This document shows positions 1-8,890 of a DNA stretch of 42,941 bases, piece by piece. The first letter of the stretch is position 1. Each line of letters opens with the position of its first letter. The position numbers and the translations under genes were made by a program. A model generated the notes under the pieces. It saw nothing but the letters and a program-made list of their open reading frames with translations. It had not been told where the DNA came from and ran no database searches. Location: contig NZ_RQVA01000017.1 of NCBI RefSeq assembly GCF_003992255.1, forward strand, positions 1 through 42,941, given 5' to 3'. The DNA is from F0422 sp003992255 (GTDB lineage Bacteria; Bacillota; Negativicutes; Veillonellales; Veillonellaceae).

Positions 1-80
<80 letters not shown>

Positions 81-82
81 AT

Positions 83-114
83 TAGCGGAGGGCTAGCTTC
101 GGCTAGCCCAGCTA
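83..114 (+). terminator. Stem-loop after 5S rRNA
   Basis: An 8-bp perfect stem GGGCTAGC/GCTAGCCC (90-97/102-109) closes on a UUCG tetraloop, with a further TAGC/GCTA pairing outside it. No T-run follows, so it may be an rRNA processing or factor-assisted end rather than a classic intrinsic terminator. Confidence 0.55.
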
Positions 115-142
115 AATACCTTGGTTCTGCTACAAGAATCAC

Positions 143-171
143 TTGACAAAGTATCAACTTTACGTTATACT
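143..171 (+). promoter_or_regulatory. Promoter of the tRNA operon
   Basis: A consensus -35 TTGACA (143-148) is separated by 17 bp from a -10 TATACT (166-171), about 12 bp before the first tRNA. This matches a strong sigma-A type promoter for a stable-RNA operon. Confidence 0.8.
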
Positions 172-188
172 GATAAAGTCGTAAAGAT

Positions 189-264
189 AGGGGTATAGCT
201 CAATTGGTAGAGTAGCGGTCTCCAAAACCGTTGGTTGTGGGTTCAAGTCCTACTGCCCCTGCCA
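189..264 (+). tRNA. tRNA-Trp (CCA)
   Basis: The acceptor stem AGGGGTA/TGCCCCT pairs over 7 bp. The anticodon loop CTCCAAA carries CCA, flanked by the stem GCGGT/ACCGT. The T-arm contains GGTTCAAGTCC and the CCA end is encoded (261-264 GCCA). It is the first of three tRNAs transcribed together. Confidence 0.95.
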
Positions 265-278
265 ACTCAATTTAATAT

Positions 279-355
279 GACTCAGTAGCTCAGCTGGATA
301 GAGTGTTTGACTACGAATCAAAAGGTCGGGGGTTCGAATCCCTCCTGGGTCACCA
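279..355 (+). tRNA. tRNA-Arg (ACG)
   Basis: The acceptor stem is GACTCAG/CTGGGTC. The anticodon stem TTTGA/TCAAA encloses the loop CTACGAA, giving anticodon ACG, which is read as ICG after deamination. The T-arm contains GGTTCGAATCC and CCA is encoded. It lies 14 nt after tRNA-Trp. Confidence 0.95.
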
Positions 356-361
356 TCTTAT

Positions 362-445
362 GCGGGAGTGGCGGAATTGGCAGACGCACCAGACTTAGGA
401 TCTGGCGCCATTGGCGTGGGGGTTCAAGTCCCTTCTCCCGCACCA
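362..445 (+). tRNA. tRNA-Leu (TAG)
   Basis: This is a class II tRNA with a long variable arm. The acceptor stem is GCGGGAG/CTCCCGC. The anticodon stem CCAGA/TCTGG encloses the loop CTTAGGA, giving anticodon UAG. The T-arm contains GGTTCAAGTCC and CCA is encoded. It is the last tRNA before the terminator. Confidence 0.95.
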
Positions 446-455
446 ATTCAGAAAT

Positions 456-484
456 AAGCGAATAGTAGATATTCGCTTTTTTTG
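456..484 (+). terminator. Terminator of the tRNA operon
   Basis: A 9-bp perfect stem AAGCGAATA/TATTCGCTT with a 5-nt loop is followed by a T-run (477-483). It is a canonical intrinsic terminator 10 nt after tRNA-Leu. Confidence 0.9.
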
Positions 485-537
485 CTATATGCAGTGCAAA
501 GCATTGCAAATTAAAGTATTGATACAAGGAGGTTGCT

Positions 538-720
538 ATGAAAGTTACAGATTTAAGCTTTTTAGCATCTGCAGTTTCCGGATTACGTGAAACTCGTTGG
601 AACAAAGAAATATTCAAAGCCTTTTTCTTCGGTCTTACTGTAGGTGCGTATTTAATATATGCAGCCCTTCATTATATTGAAGAATCCACAAATACGGCGA
701 TTAAAGAAAATTTAGAATAA
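538..720 (+). CDS. Small single-pass membrane protein, unknown function
   Basis: This 60-residue protein starts at an ATG preceded by a strong AAGGAGG ribosome binding site (about 526-532). A hydrophobic stretch, roughly residues 28-46 (AFFFGLTVGAYLIYAALHYI), could form one transmembrane helix. It is flanked by a charged N-terminal half and an acidic C-terminus. No family was recognised. It is a stand-alone gene between two intrinsic terminators, so it should have its own transcript, although no clear promoter was found in the 50 bp upstream. The good ribosome binding site and clean terminator argue that it is real. Confidence 0.75.
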   Translation: MKVTDLSFLASAVSGLRETRWNKEIFKAFFFGLTVGAYLIYAALHYIEESTNTAIKENLE

Positions 721-725
721 TCATA

Positions 726-754
726 AGGGCTATAGATATCTATAGCCCTTTTTT
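726..754 (+). terminator. Terminator of the small membrane protein gene
   Basis: The stem AGGGCTATAGA/TCTATAGCCCT (11 bp, minimal loop) begins 6 nt after the stop codon and is followed by a run of T. Confidence 0.9.
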
Positions 755-925
755 GTATGCGATACTCTTACATACATAAACTAGATTCACTTTCTTTCAA
801 AAGACATGAATAAGAAAATCTAACTTATATAGAGTCAAGGAGTACGATATATTACTTCTGTAGTATCATACATTATTTAAACCGAGCTAAGGGGTAAAAA
901 AAGACGATATTGGAAATATACATTG

Positions 926-989
926 TATAATAAGTAAACAATGAAGAAACATACATTATATATAATAAGTACACAATAAAGAAACATAC
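926..989 (+). repeat. Two 29-bp direct repeats upstream of mfd
   Basis: The units at 926-954 and 961-989 are about 27/29 identical and begin TATAATAAGTA. Each starts with a perfect TATAAT. They occupy most of the otherwise featureless 280-bp gap before mfd. They could be duplicated promoter -10 regions or protein binding sites. I saw no well-spaced -35 box for either. Confidence 0.55.
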
Positions 990-1033
990 CAATATAGCAT
1001 TGACTACGGGTGTGTTAAAGAAAGGAATGATAT

Positions 1034-4000
1034 ATGTCCATGACATATAGGCCTATATTAGATATAACAGGAACGATGAAAGACACCATAGATGCCTTTC
1101 ATAAGAAAGGAACGACACAAATCTATGGATTAGGTGGGTCACAAAAGTCATTTATATATAGCCAAGCAATACTGTCAAAGACAAATCGTCCTACAGTGAT
1201 TGTTACACACGATAAGGCACATAAAGAAATGTGGGAACGAGATTTGCAATGTCTCTTGCCAGATGTACAAGTACTATCGTTTCCAATCGTGGATCGGACG
1301 CTTTCACAGTGGACTGCAAAGAGTCTAGATACACAGGCGAAGCAGATGGAATCATTAGGGTCATTGGCTCTCGGAAAGACAGTCATTGTATTGGCTACAA
1401 TGGAAGAAGCCGCTCAATATGTGACAGACCCTAACAGCTTACTTGAGAACATTGTGACCATTGGAATAGAACAAGATATACCACAAGAGGAGCTATTAGC
1501 ATCTCTAGTAGGTATTGGATATGAACGAGTGGACCAGGTGGAATATCGTGGTCATTTTAGCGTGCGTGGAGATATCATAGATATTTATCCTATTCAATGT
1601 GACTCCCCATTTCGAATTGAGTTCTTCGGGGATACAGTAGATACGATTCGTCAGTTTAATGTAGATACGCAGCGATCGATTCAAGATGCTGAGGAATGTA
1701 TGGTATTACCCATTCATATAGAGGCACAAGAAACAACAGCATCTATACTGTCCTTTATGAAGGAAGCCTTGCTTTTGCTGGATGAGCCGAAACGATTAGA
1801 AGAAGCAATCCGTAAAATCCATTTAGAAGATACTTCTAATGCTGAGCTATATATGGATTGGAAAGAATGGAAAGCATCCTCAGAAGCAACCACAACAACT
1901 TTATTTACCATGATGCAACGCTCTACAGGATGGGGTAAGCCATCTACGATAGGAATGATGGGTAAAAGTATTGTTTCCTATGAGCGACAAATCCCTATGC
2001 TTATAGATGATATCAAGTTCAATGCTTCTTTAGATCGGCAGATAGTATTAGTGTTACATAACCAACAGCGAAGAGAAGCCATTGAGGGTGCATTACTAGA
2101 AAATAGTATCTCCTATGTACATCGAGACACATGGGAATGGACAGCTCCTGCTGTATTAATCATAGATGGTATCTTATCCGAAGGATTTGAACTGCCTCAT
2201 GCCAATTTGACTGTCATCACGGAGGGAAATATCTTTGGCTTTCAGAAGAAAAAAATTCGGAAGAAAGTAGATAAAGGGCAGGAGATTAAGTATTTTACCG
2301 ACATCACTGTAGGTGATTATGTGGTGCATAGCATCCATGGTATTGGTAAGTATCGTGGATTGAAAACCATTGAAACGGAAGGCATCCATCGAGATTATAT
2401 TGAAATCGATTATGCAGGGACAGACCGCTTATTCTTGCCAGCAGACCATTTGGACCAATTACAAAAATATATCGGCAATGAAGGCGTTACACCGAAGCTT
2501 CATAAGATGGGTGGTAAGGAATGGATTAAGACAAAAACAAAAGCCCAAAAATCGATTGATGATTTAGCAGATACCCTAGTGGAGTTATATGCTAAGCGAG
2601 AGCTCATCGAAGGCTTTGCATTTTTACCCGATCAACCATGGCAACGAGAGTTTGAAGATCAATTTCCTTATGAAGAAACGGAAGATCAATTGCAAGCCAT
2701 CCAAGAGATTAAAACATCTATGGAGTCCCCTAGACCGATGGATCGACTATTATGTGGTGATGTAGGGTTTGGTAAAACAGAAGTGGCTATGCGAGCTATG
2801 TTTAAAGCCGTTATGAGTGGTAAGCAGGTGGCCATGTTAGTACCGACTACGGTATTATCTGAACAACATCATAAAAATTTCGTGCATCGCTTTTCCCAAT
2901 TTGGTATTCTAGTGGAAGTATTAAACCGATTCCGTTCTGCAAAAGAAAAAAAAGAGATTATGAAAGCGGTTCAAGAAGGACATATCGATATCTTAATCGG
3001 TACACATGCTTTACTAAGTAAGCAGATCCAGTTTAAACGATTGGGATTACTAGTAGTTGATGAAGAGCAACGATTTGGAGTAGCACAAAAGGAAAAATGG
3101 AAACAATGGGCTACCAATATCGATATTTTAACGCTCAGTGCGACTCCAATTCCAAGAACCTTGCATATGTCTTTAGTAGGCGTGCGAGAAATGAGCGTCA
3201 TCCATACGCCACCGATGGAACGATTGCCAGTACAAACCTACGTAGTAGAGTTTGATATGCAGGTGGTGACAGAAGCTATACGCCGTGAATTACAGCGAGG
3301 CGGACAAGTATATTTTGTATATAATAAGGTGCAATCCATTACCCATATGGAAGAACAGCTGCAACGAACTATGCCTGACCTTAGAATTGCGGTGGCCCAT
3401 GGTCAGATGGCAGGGACAATGATGGAACATATTATGCAAGACTTTACGGAAGGTCAATACGATGTGTTGCTGTGTACGAGCATCATTGAAACAGGATTAG
3501 ACATTCCTAATGCCAATACGATTATTATCTACGATGCAGACCACTTGGGACTTTCACAGCTGTATCAAATGCGTGGACGTGTGGGCCGTTCTAGCCAACG
3601 GGCTTATGCGTATTTTATGTATCGTCCTGAAAAAGTATTGAATGAAAGTGCAGAAAAACGTCTGAAAGCCATTCAAGAATTTACAGAGCTAGGGGCAGGA
3701 TTTAAATTAGCCATGCGGGATATGGAAATTCGAGGAGCCGGTAATTTATTGGGGGCTCAACAACATGGTAATATCGCAGCTGTGGGCTTTGCTATGTATG
3801 CAGCCATGTTAGAAGAAGCTATCGCAAAAGCACAGCAAAAAGAGGTGCCAGAACGACCATTACCAGCACCTGTGGTGGATGTAGGTATCGATGCATTCAT
3901 AGATAGTGCCTATATCCACGATGAAGCGCGCAAAATATCTGTATACCAACGGTTATTACAAATCAATACGAAAGCAGGATTAGATGATTTTATAGATGAA

Positions 4001-4315
4001 TTAATTGACCGTTTTGGATCGCCTACCAAACCAGTAGAGCGATTGATTAAGCTAGCCGCTATTAAAGAGCGAGCGCGAGCATTGGGGATGAAGAGTATCG
4101 TCCGAAGAGAGGACCAAATCATCTGTACTTGGCAAGATGAATCGAAAATGTCGGACTGGGATATGGGCGCCATCAGTGAAGATGTGTGGAAACATATGAA
4201 ACATCGTGGATCATCGCCTACGGTATGGGCCTATCAGGTACAACAGGGTAGTGTCATTCGCCAAGTAGAACAAGTGCTTACCGAATTTGAGCGAAAGCTT
4301 CCGCAGGAGGTGTAA
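1034..4315 (+). CDS. mfd: Transcription-repair coupling factor Mfd
   Basis: Mfd is a cytoplasmic ATP-driven translocase. It removes RNA polymerase stalled at DNA lesions and recruits the UvrA/UvrB excision machinery. The 1093-residue length fits the family. The N-terminal part is UvrB-like. A CarD/RID-type RNA-polymerase-interaction region precedes the RecG-like motor, which has Walker A GDVGFGKT (575-582), the DEEQ box (676-679), SATPIPRTL and the helicase VI region with RGRVGRS. RGAGNLLG and the C-terminal TRCF domain follow. The ATG at 1034 has AAAGGA upstream, and a second in-frame ATG lies two codons later. The next gene begins one base after the stop codon, so the genes are probably cotranscribed. 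Confidence 0.97.
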   Translation: MSMTYRPILDITGTMKDTIDAFHKKGTTQIYGLGGSQKSFIYSQAILSKTNRPTVIVTHDKAHKEMWERDLQCLLPDVQVLSFPIVDRTLSQWTAKSLDTQAKQMESLGSLALGKTVIVLATMEEAAQYVTDPNSLLENIVTIGIEQDIPQEELLASLVGIGYERVDQVEYRGHFSVRGDIIDIYPIQCDSPFRIEFFGDTVDTIRQFNVDTQRSIQDAEECMVLPIHIEAQETTASILSFMKEALLLLDEPKRLEEAIRKIHLEDTSNAELYMDWKEWKASSEATTTTLFTMMQRSTGWGKPSTIGMMGKSIVSYERQIPMLIDDIKFNASLDRQIVLVLHNQQRREAIEGALLENSISYVHRDTWEWTAPAVLIIDGILSEGFELPHANLTVITEGNIFGFQKKKIRKKVDKGQEIKYFTDITVGDYVVHSIHGIGKYRGLKTIETEGIHRDYIEIDYAGTDRLFLPADHLDQLQKYIGNEGVTPKLHKMGGKEWIKTKTKAQKSIDDLADTLVELYAKRELIEGFAFLPDQPWQREFEDQFPYEETEDQLQAIQEIKTSMESPRPMDRLLCGDVGFGKTEVAMRAMFKAVMSGKQVAMLVPTTVLSEQHHKNFVHRFSQFGILVEVLNRFRSAKEKKEIMKAVQEGHIDILIGTHALLSKQIQFKRLGLLVVDEEQRFGVAQKEKWKQWATNIDILTLSATPIPRTLHMSLVGVREMSVIHTPPMERLPVQTYVVEFDMQVVTEAIRRELQRGGQVYFVYNKVQSITHMEEQLQRTMPDLRIAVAHGQMAGTMMEHIMQDFTEGQYDVLLCTSIIETGLDIPNANTIIIYDADHLGLSQLYQMRGRVGRSSQRAYAYFMYRPEKVLNESAEKRLKAIQEFTELGAGFKLAMRDMEIRGAGNLLGAQQHGNIAAVGFAMYAAMLEEAIAKAQQKEVPERPLPAPVVDVGIDAFIDSAYIHDEARKISVYQRLLQINTKAGLDDFIDELIDRFGSPTKPVERLIKLAAIKERARALGMKSIVRREDQIICTWQDESKMSDWDMGAISEDVWKHMKHRGSSPTVWAYQVQQGSVIRQVEQVLTEFERKLPQEV

Positions 4316-4316
4316 A

Positions 4317-5861
4317 ATGACAGGGTTTATGAAAGGGGCTATGATTTTGACCATAGCAGGGTTGTTGGTTAAGGTCATTGGTGCCATCAGCAAAGTCATT
4401 GTAGCTCGTATCCTCGGTGGTGAGGGCGTAGGGTTGTATCAAATGGCCTACTCCTTATATCAATTAATCATCAGTATTGGAGCTGCTGGGTTACCGGTGG
4501 CCATTTCCATTATGGTGGCACGTAAAGTAGGACAAGGCGATATGCGTGGGGCCCGAAATATTTTCAAAGTGGCTCTTATTACGATGGGAATCATAGGTTC
4601 TTTACTGAGTCTCACCTTTTACGGATCCATTCCGTATATCATAGAGGCAGGGGTGATTACCGATAGTCGTGCGGAAGGTGCCTTGGTGGCGGTGGCGCCG
4701 GCTATTGTCATCGTGTCTATATTGGCTTGCTTTCGGGGCTATTTTCAAGGTTTTCAAAATATGTTGCCTACAGGCATTTCCCAAGTCTGTGAACAGCTAG
4801 CTCGCGTTATTGTTATGGTAGGGGCGGCTATGTATTTCTTGCCACAGGGAATTGAGTTAGCCTCGAGCCGTGCAGCACTGTCATCTAGTATTGGTGTCAC
4901 TTTAGGTCTCTTAGTACTGTTGTACTATTATAAACGTAAGACACAACCTATCATGAGATCTGCTCCTTTAGAATCACCGAAGGCAATTATTAAAGAATTG
5001 ATACTACTCGCATTTCCAGTGGCCATTGCGAACATTATGATTCCCTTAATCGGCGCTATCGATTTATGGCTCGTACCACAGCAGTTGATGCTCACTGGCT
5101 ATGGAAAAGAAGAGGCAACTACGGCCTTTGGGTACCTCACGGGCATGGCAACGTCTTTAATTAGTTTGCCAGTTATCGTGACTATGTCTTTGGCTACTAG
5201 CCTTGTACCAGCTATTTCAAGATTAGACTTACAGGCAGATCTAGAGGAAATACACCATCGCATGGAAACTGCTTTGCGTATGACCAATTTAGTAACTATA
5301 CCGGCCTTTGTGGGGCTGTGTGTATTAGCCACCCCCATTTCTATGATGATGTTCAATACCCCTCATGCAGGGGGTGCTATTGCTGTGCTTAGTGCCAGCA
5401 TTTGGCTCTTGGGATTGCAGCAAATCACAACAGGAGCCTTGCAAGGATTAGGGCGGACCGCGTTGCCTATGTGGACATTGCTCTTGGGGGCGGCTGTGAA
5501 AGTCTTACTTAACTTGTATTTGACACCCCTATGGGGAATTGAAGGAGCGGCTTGGGCCACTAATGTGGACTTTGGATTAGCTGCCTTCGTCAATGTCTAT
5601 GTGTTGTATAGAATTGCTAAGTTCCATGTGGCTTTCACAGAAGTAGGAAAAATCTTATTTTCGTCCTTGGCGATGGGCGGTGGAACAGCGATGGTATATA
5701 ATTTTATGAGCACCATGCTGTCCAATACTATTGCGGTTGTCATCTCTATTTTGGTGGGGATTATCTTCTATGTGGTCGCATTGAGTCTGACAAAGACGAT
5801 CACGTTGCAAGAGTTAGTGGTATTAGGAAAGAAAACAATGAAGAAAGGTAGGTCATCATGA
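4317..5861 (+). CDS. MOP-superfamily flippase (MurJ/SpoVB-like polysaccharide exporter)
   Basis: This 514-residue polytopic membrane protein has about 14 hydrophobic segments. Its start, GFMKGAMILTIAGLLVKVIGAISKVIVARILG, matches the opening helix of the SpoVB/MurJ/RfbX-like branch of the MOP superfamily, which flips lipid-linked glycans or lipid II across the inner membrane. The ATG at 4317 is preferred over in-frame upstream codons because CAGGAGG (4304-4310) sits 6 nt before it. It begins one base after the mfd stop codon and overlaps mazG by 4 bp (ATGA). The family is clear, but the substrate cannot be read from sequence. Confidence 0.88.
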   Translation: MTGFMKGAMILTIAGLLVKVIGAISKVIVARILGGEGVGLYQMAYSLYQLIISIGAAGLPVAISIMVARKVGQGDMRGARNIFKVALITMGIIGSLLSLTFYGSIPYIIEAGVITDSRAEGALVAVAPAIVIVSILACFRGYFQGFQNMLPTGISQVCEQLARVIVMVGAAMYFLPQGIELASSRAALSSSIGVTLGLLVLLYYYKRKTQPIMRSAPLESPKAIIKELILLAFPVAIANIMIPLIGAIDLWLVPQQLMLTGYGKEEATTAFGYLTGMATSLISLPVIVTMSLATSLVPAISRLDLQADLEEIHHRMETALRMTNLVTIPAFVGLCVLATPISMMMFNTPHAGGAIAVLSASIWLLGLQQITTGALQGLGRTALPMWTLLLGAAVKVLLNLYLTPLWGIEGAAWATNVDFGLAAFVNVYVLYRIAKFHVAFTEVGKILFSSLAMGGGTAMVYNFMSTMLSNTIAVVISILVGIIFYVVALSLTKTITLQELVVLGKKTMKKGRSS

Positions 5862-6649
5862 GCGAGCGAGAAATGAGTGAGTTTACATTAGATCCTATAG
5901 TAGATGTATTGGCTGAGCTACGAGGCCCACAGGGGTGCTCTTGGGATAAATTACAAACCCATAGTTCCTTGCGTAGATATCTATTAGAAGAAGTCTACGA
6001 AACCTTAGAAGCCATTGATGAAAAAAATATAGACCACCTGCGAGAAGAATTGGGCGACCTATTATTACAAATCGTCTTTCATGCACGAGTAGCTGAGGAA
6101 AATGGACATTTTACGATGCAGGATGTAGTAGATGATATTACGGCTAAAATGGTACGGCGTCATCCCCATGTGTTCCAACGCGCTGATCGTGAAACCATAG
6201 GCGATACATTGGCTACATGGGAAGAATTGAAAGCCCAAGAAAAAGGCCATGAACGAACGTCCATACTGGATGGAATTTCACCAGGTTTACCTGCCTTACT
6301 ACGAGCGCAAAAATTACAAGAAAAAGCGAGTAAGGTAGGCTTCGATTGGCCTAGTGAAGAAGGTGTGTGGGCCAAGTTTTATGAAGAAATAGATGAATTT
6401 AAACGAGAAATATTCAAAAAAGACCTAGAAAAAGCAGAAGAAGAGGGGGGAGATGTACTTTTTTCCTTGATAAATCTGTTTAAATGGTATAAAATAGTCG
6501 GAGAAAATGCACTACACCGCACGAATACAAAGTTTATACAGCGTTTTTCTTACGTAGAACAAGAGGTGCTACGGAGTGGAAAAAAATGGGAGGATTTTAC
6601 TCTCGGCGAACTTGATGAATTTTGGGAAGCGGCAAAGGTGAAACTTTAA
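5858..6649 (+). CDS. mazG: Nucleoside triphosphate pyrophosphohydrolase MazG
   Basis: MazG hydrolyses nucleoside triphosphates to monophosphate and pyrophosphate, cleaning the nucleotide pool and lowering (p)ppGpp-related signals. The protein has 263 residues, the usual two-domain length. The N-terminal domain holds the metal-binding pattern LLEEVYETLEAID followed by EELGDLLLQIVFHARVAEE. A second, weaker helical MazG repeat covers the C-terminal half (EIDEFKREI ... EEGGDVLFSLINLFKW). The start overlaps the flippase stop codon, so translation is probably coupled. The ribosome binding site is GGTAGG. Confidence 0.95.
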   Translation: MSEREMSEFTLDPIVDVLAELRGPQGCSWDKLQTHSSLRRYLLEEVYETLEAIDEKNIDHLREELGDLLLQIVFHARVAEENGHFTMQDVVDDITAKMVRRHPHVFQRADRETIGDTLATWEELKAQEKGHERTSILDGISPGLPALLRAQKLQEKASKVGFDWPSEEGVWAKFYEEIDEFKREIFKKDLEKAEEEGGDVLFSLINLFKWYKIVGENALHRTNTKFIQRFSYVEQEVLRSGKKWEDFTLGELDEFWEAAKVKL

Positions 6650-6695
6650 TCGAATGATTAAGTTAAAAGAATACTATTTTTAAGGGAGGTTCATC

Positions 6696-6995
6696 ATGAA
6701 CAAAACTGAATTAATCGCAAGTGTTGCAGCAAAAGCTGAGTTGACAAAAAAAGATGCTGAAAAAGCAGTAAAAGCTTTATTCGATACAATCGGCGAAGCA
6801 TTAGCAAAAGAAGAAAAAGTACAAGTAATTGGCTTCGGTACTTTCGAAGTTCGTACACGTTCTGCTCGTACAGGCCGCAACCCACAAACTAAAGAAGAAA
6901 TTCAAATTCCTGCTTCCAAATCTCCAGCTTTCAAAGCAGGTAAACAATTAAAAGATCTTGTGAATGGTCCAGCTACACCAGTTCGCAAAAAATAA
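6696..6995 (+). CDS. hup: HU-type DNA-binding protein
   Basis: HU is a small histone-like protein that binds and bends DNA as a dimer. The 99 residues show the full family pattern: N-terminal helices MNKTELIASVAAKAELTKKD, the core GFGTFEVRTRSARTGRNPQT including the RxGRNPxT arm, and IPASKSPAFKAGKQLKDLVN. A strong AAGGGAGG ribosome binding site precedes it. It follows mazG by 46 bp and ends at an intrinsic terminator. Its codon use is visibly more biased than that of its neighbours, which suits an abundant protein. Confidence 0.97.
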   Translation: MNKTELIASVAAKAELTKKDAEKAVKALFDTIGEALAKEEKVQVIGFGTFEVRTRSARTGRNPQTKEEIQIPASKSPAFKAGKQLKDLVNGPATPVRKK

Positions 6996-7012
6996 TTGAT
7001 ACGAACTAATTA

Positions 7013-7046
7013 GAGCTCTAACACATTGGTTAGGGCTCTTTTTTTA
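7013..7046 (+). terminator. Terminator after hup
   Basis: A 10-bp stem (GAGCTCTAAC with GTTAGGGCTC, two G-U pairs) and a 6-nt loop are followed by eight T. It ends the mfd-hup gene group. Confidence 0.9.
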
Positions 7047-7149
7047 TAAACAGCTATCCATAAAAAAGTCATACATATTACAGTCGTAGTTTACGTTAAT
7101 ACAGGAATGCTTCATTTGGATAGAATCGGTAAAAGGGGGGTGGAAAGTT

Positions 7150-7177
7150 TTGTATCTCTCTTAAATTGTGATAGAAT
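7150..7177 (+). promoter_or_regulatory. Putative promoter of the diacylglycerol glycosyltransferase gene
   Basis: TTGTAT (7150-7155) and TAGAAT (7172-7177) are spaced by 16 bp, about 80 bp before the start codon. This is a fair sigma-A type match in a gap after a terminator, where a promoter is needed. Confidence 0.5.
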
Positions 7178-7256
7178 AGGAGTAATGTAATATGTGACTG
7201 AGTTCTACTCAAAGGGCAAGGAATAGGTTAGAGGCTATCTAAGGAAAGGAGGTCGC

Positions 7257-8357
7257 ATGGGACAGCGCATTTTAATTGTATCGGCTTCGATTGGCACGGG
7301 GCATACACAAGCGGCATTGGCCATTCAAGAATATTGGGAACAACAAGATCCGACAGCTGAGATACACCATGTGGACTTCTTGGGAAAAGATACCTTTTCT
7401 TTTGATAATTTATTGAAAGAAACCTATTTTAAAATGCTAGATTTTTTTCCATTCCTCTATGATATTGTCTATCGTTGGTCTGGAGGGGAATGGAAGGGCA
7501 GCGTAGCCCAAACGGTGGTATCTTGGATGCTGAAGAACCGTATGGAAAAACTCATTCAAAAAGAAGAACCCGATTTAATCGTGTGTACCCATCCATTTCC
7601 TTGCGGCGCAGCCAGTGTACTCAAACGGCATAAGAAAATCGATATTCCCATTGCGGCTGTGATGACAGATTTTGCAGCCCATCAATTTTGGCGCTATGAG
7701 GAAGTAGATGCCTACCATGTAGCTACGCCTGCTATGGTATACGAACTATTAAATATGGAAGTGCCCCTTGAAAAAATTCATGTTACAGGCATACCGATTA
7801 TGCGACACTTTTACGAGCCTTTAACAGAGCCTTATGGTAGTGAGTCATGTAAACGGATCCTTCTCATGGGGGGCGGATTAGGCCTAGGCTGTGTAGAAGA
7901 GGCGTTACAACGCTTAGATAAGGTGCCAGGCATTGATGAAATTCATGTGGTAGCAGGATTAAATGATGCTCTCTACAATTCCTTACATCGTATCAAGGAT
8001 TCCTTAGAACGACCTATTTATATTTATGGCTACACCAATGAGATCCCTAACCTGATGCGAAAAGCGACATTGCTCGTGACTAAACCAGGGGCACTGACCT
8101 GTATGGAAGGGGTTACTATTGGAGTACCAATGGTCTTCTTTAATGCTATTCCAGGGCAAGAAGAAGCCAATGCAGAATTGTTAGAACAAAAAGGCTGTGG
8201 TAAATGGGCTCGCCATATCGAGAACCTCGATGATGTAGTCGGGGCGTTATTACAGAATCAAGAACGATTACAGGCCATGCATGAAGCGGCCAAAGCATGG
8301 CAAGTGGATGGCGCTGAAGAAATTGTCAAAGCCTGTCAAAAAATGATTCATACATAA
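7257..8357 (+). CDS. MGDG-synthase/UgtP-type glycosyltransferase (GT28)
   Basis: This 366-residue cytoplasmic or membrane-associated enzyme belongs to the family that moves a sugar from a UDP donor to diacylglycerol (MGDG synthase, processive diacylglycerol glucosyltransferase), related to MurG. The N-terminal domain opens with ILIVSASIGTGHTQAALAI, the acceptor-side glycine loop. The middle has CTHPFPCGAASVLKRH and VMTDFAAHQFW. The C-terminal donor domain has LMGGGLGLG and KPGALTCMEGVTIGVPMV. A strong AAGGAGG ribosome binding site overlaps the region just before the ATG. It is transcribed alone. The sugar and lipid acceptor are not determined by sequence. Confidence 0.85.
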   Translation: MGQRILIVSASIGTGHTQAALAIQEYWEQQDPTAEIHHVDFLGKDTFSFDNLLKETYFKMLDFFPFLYDIVYRWSGGEWKGSVAQTVVSWMLKNRMEKLIQKEEPDLIVCTHPFPCGAASVLKRHKKIDIPIAAVMTDFAAHQFWRYEEVDAYHVATPAMVYELLNMEVPLEKIHVTGIPIMRHFYEPLTEPYGSESCKRILLMGGGLGLGCVEEALQRLDKVPGIDEIHVVAGLNDALYNSLHRIKDSLERPIYIYGYTNEIPNLMRKATLLVTKPGALTCMEGVTIGVPMVFFNAIPGQEEANAELLEQKGCGKWARHIENLDDVVGALLQNQERLQAMHEAAKAWQVDGAEEIVKACQKMIHT

Positions 8358-8396
8358 AAAAAGACAAAACAGAGAGTATCTGTTTTGTCTTTTTTG
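8355..8396. terminator. Bidirectional terminator between convergent genes
   Basis: A 12-bp perfect stem AGACAAAACAGA/TCTGTTTTGTCT (8362-8373/8379-8390) is flanked by an A-run on the left and a T-run on the right. It can therefore end both the forward glycosyltransferase gene and the reverse-strand gene beyond it. Confidence 0.9.
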
Positions 8397-8401
8397 TGCT
8401 C

Positions 8402-8761
8402 TTATTCAGTATAGGAGTCCATTTCAGAATCATAACGTTCAATATTTTCTTGGCGAATCTCTTGTAATGTATCTAGTAATTCTTCCGCACTTTCCACACG
8501 TAAGAATAAATCTTTCAACTCGTCACCATTTGGAAGCGTTACACTCCATTGAAATGTATCATTATCATCATACACGGATACAATAATAGGCGTATCCATT
8601 GATGTAGGAATGCGACCATCATCATCAGAAACAATGGCGTATTGACCAGCTTCCTCTTCGCTACCATCCGATAGCTCGTATAACAGTACGTCTCGTTCAT
8701 CAACTTCTACAATTTCAAAACCAATATTTTCAAACTCTTGCTGAACCGTGTCAGTGTCCAT
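8402..8761 (-). CDS. Small acidic protein, unknown function
   Basis: This 119-residue, strongly acidic protein is rich in Asp and Glu, with runs such as SDGSEEEAG and SDDDG. It has no signal peptide or membrane segment, so it should be cytoplasmic. The start codon at 8761 is chosen because AAGGAGG lies just upstream on the reverse strand; an in-frame ATG nine codons earlier has no such site. No family was recognised. It is convergent with the glycosyltransferase gene and shares its terminator. Confidence 0.75.
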   Translation of the reverse strand: MDTDTVQQEFENIGFEIVEVDERDVLLYELSDGSEEEAGQYAIVSDDDGRIPTSMDTPIIVSVYDDNDTFQWSVTLPNGDELKDLFLRVESAEELLDTLQEIRQENIERYDSEMDSYTE

Positions 8762-8840
8762 GATAACCTCCTTGTAATTAATACGCATATTACGTTTATT
8801 CTAATCTATGAAAGTAGGTGTGTCAATGGAAGAATCACTG

Positions 8841-8869
8841 TTTACAAAGTTATAAAATTTAGATATGAT
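8841..8869 (+). promoter_or_regulatory. Promoter of the Panacea toxin-antitoxin pair
   Basis: TTTACA (8841-8846), a 17-bp spacer and TATGAT (8864-8869) lie 22 bp before the antitoxin start codon. Both boxes match at 5/6 positions. Confidence 0.65.
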
Positions 8870-8890
8870 AATTAAAAAGGAGGTATTACC

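Noticed and set aside
318..617. 99-codon reverse-strand frame over the tRNA genes
   Set aside because: It runs across tRNA-Leu and part of tRNA-Arg and ends in the typical translated-tRNA pattern (EGFEPPTF). It is not a gene.
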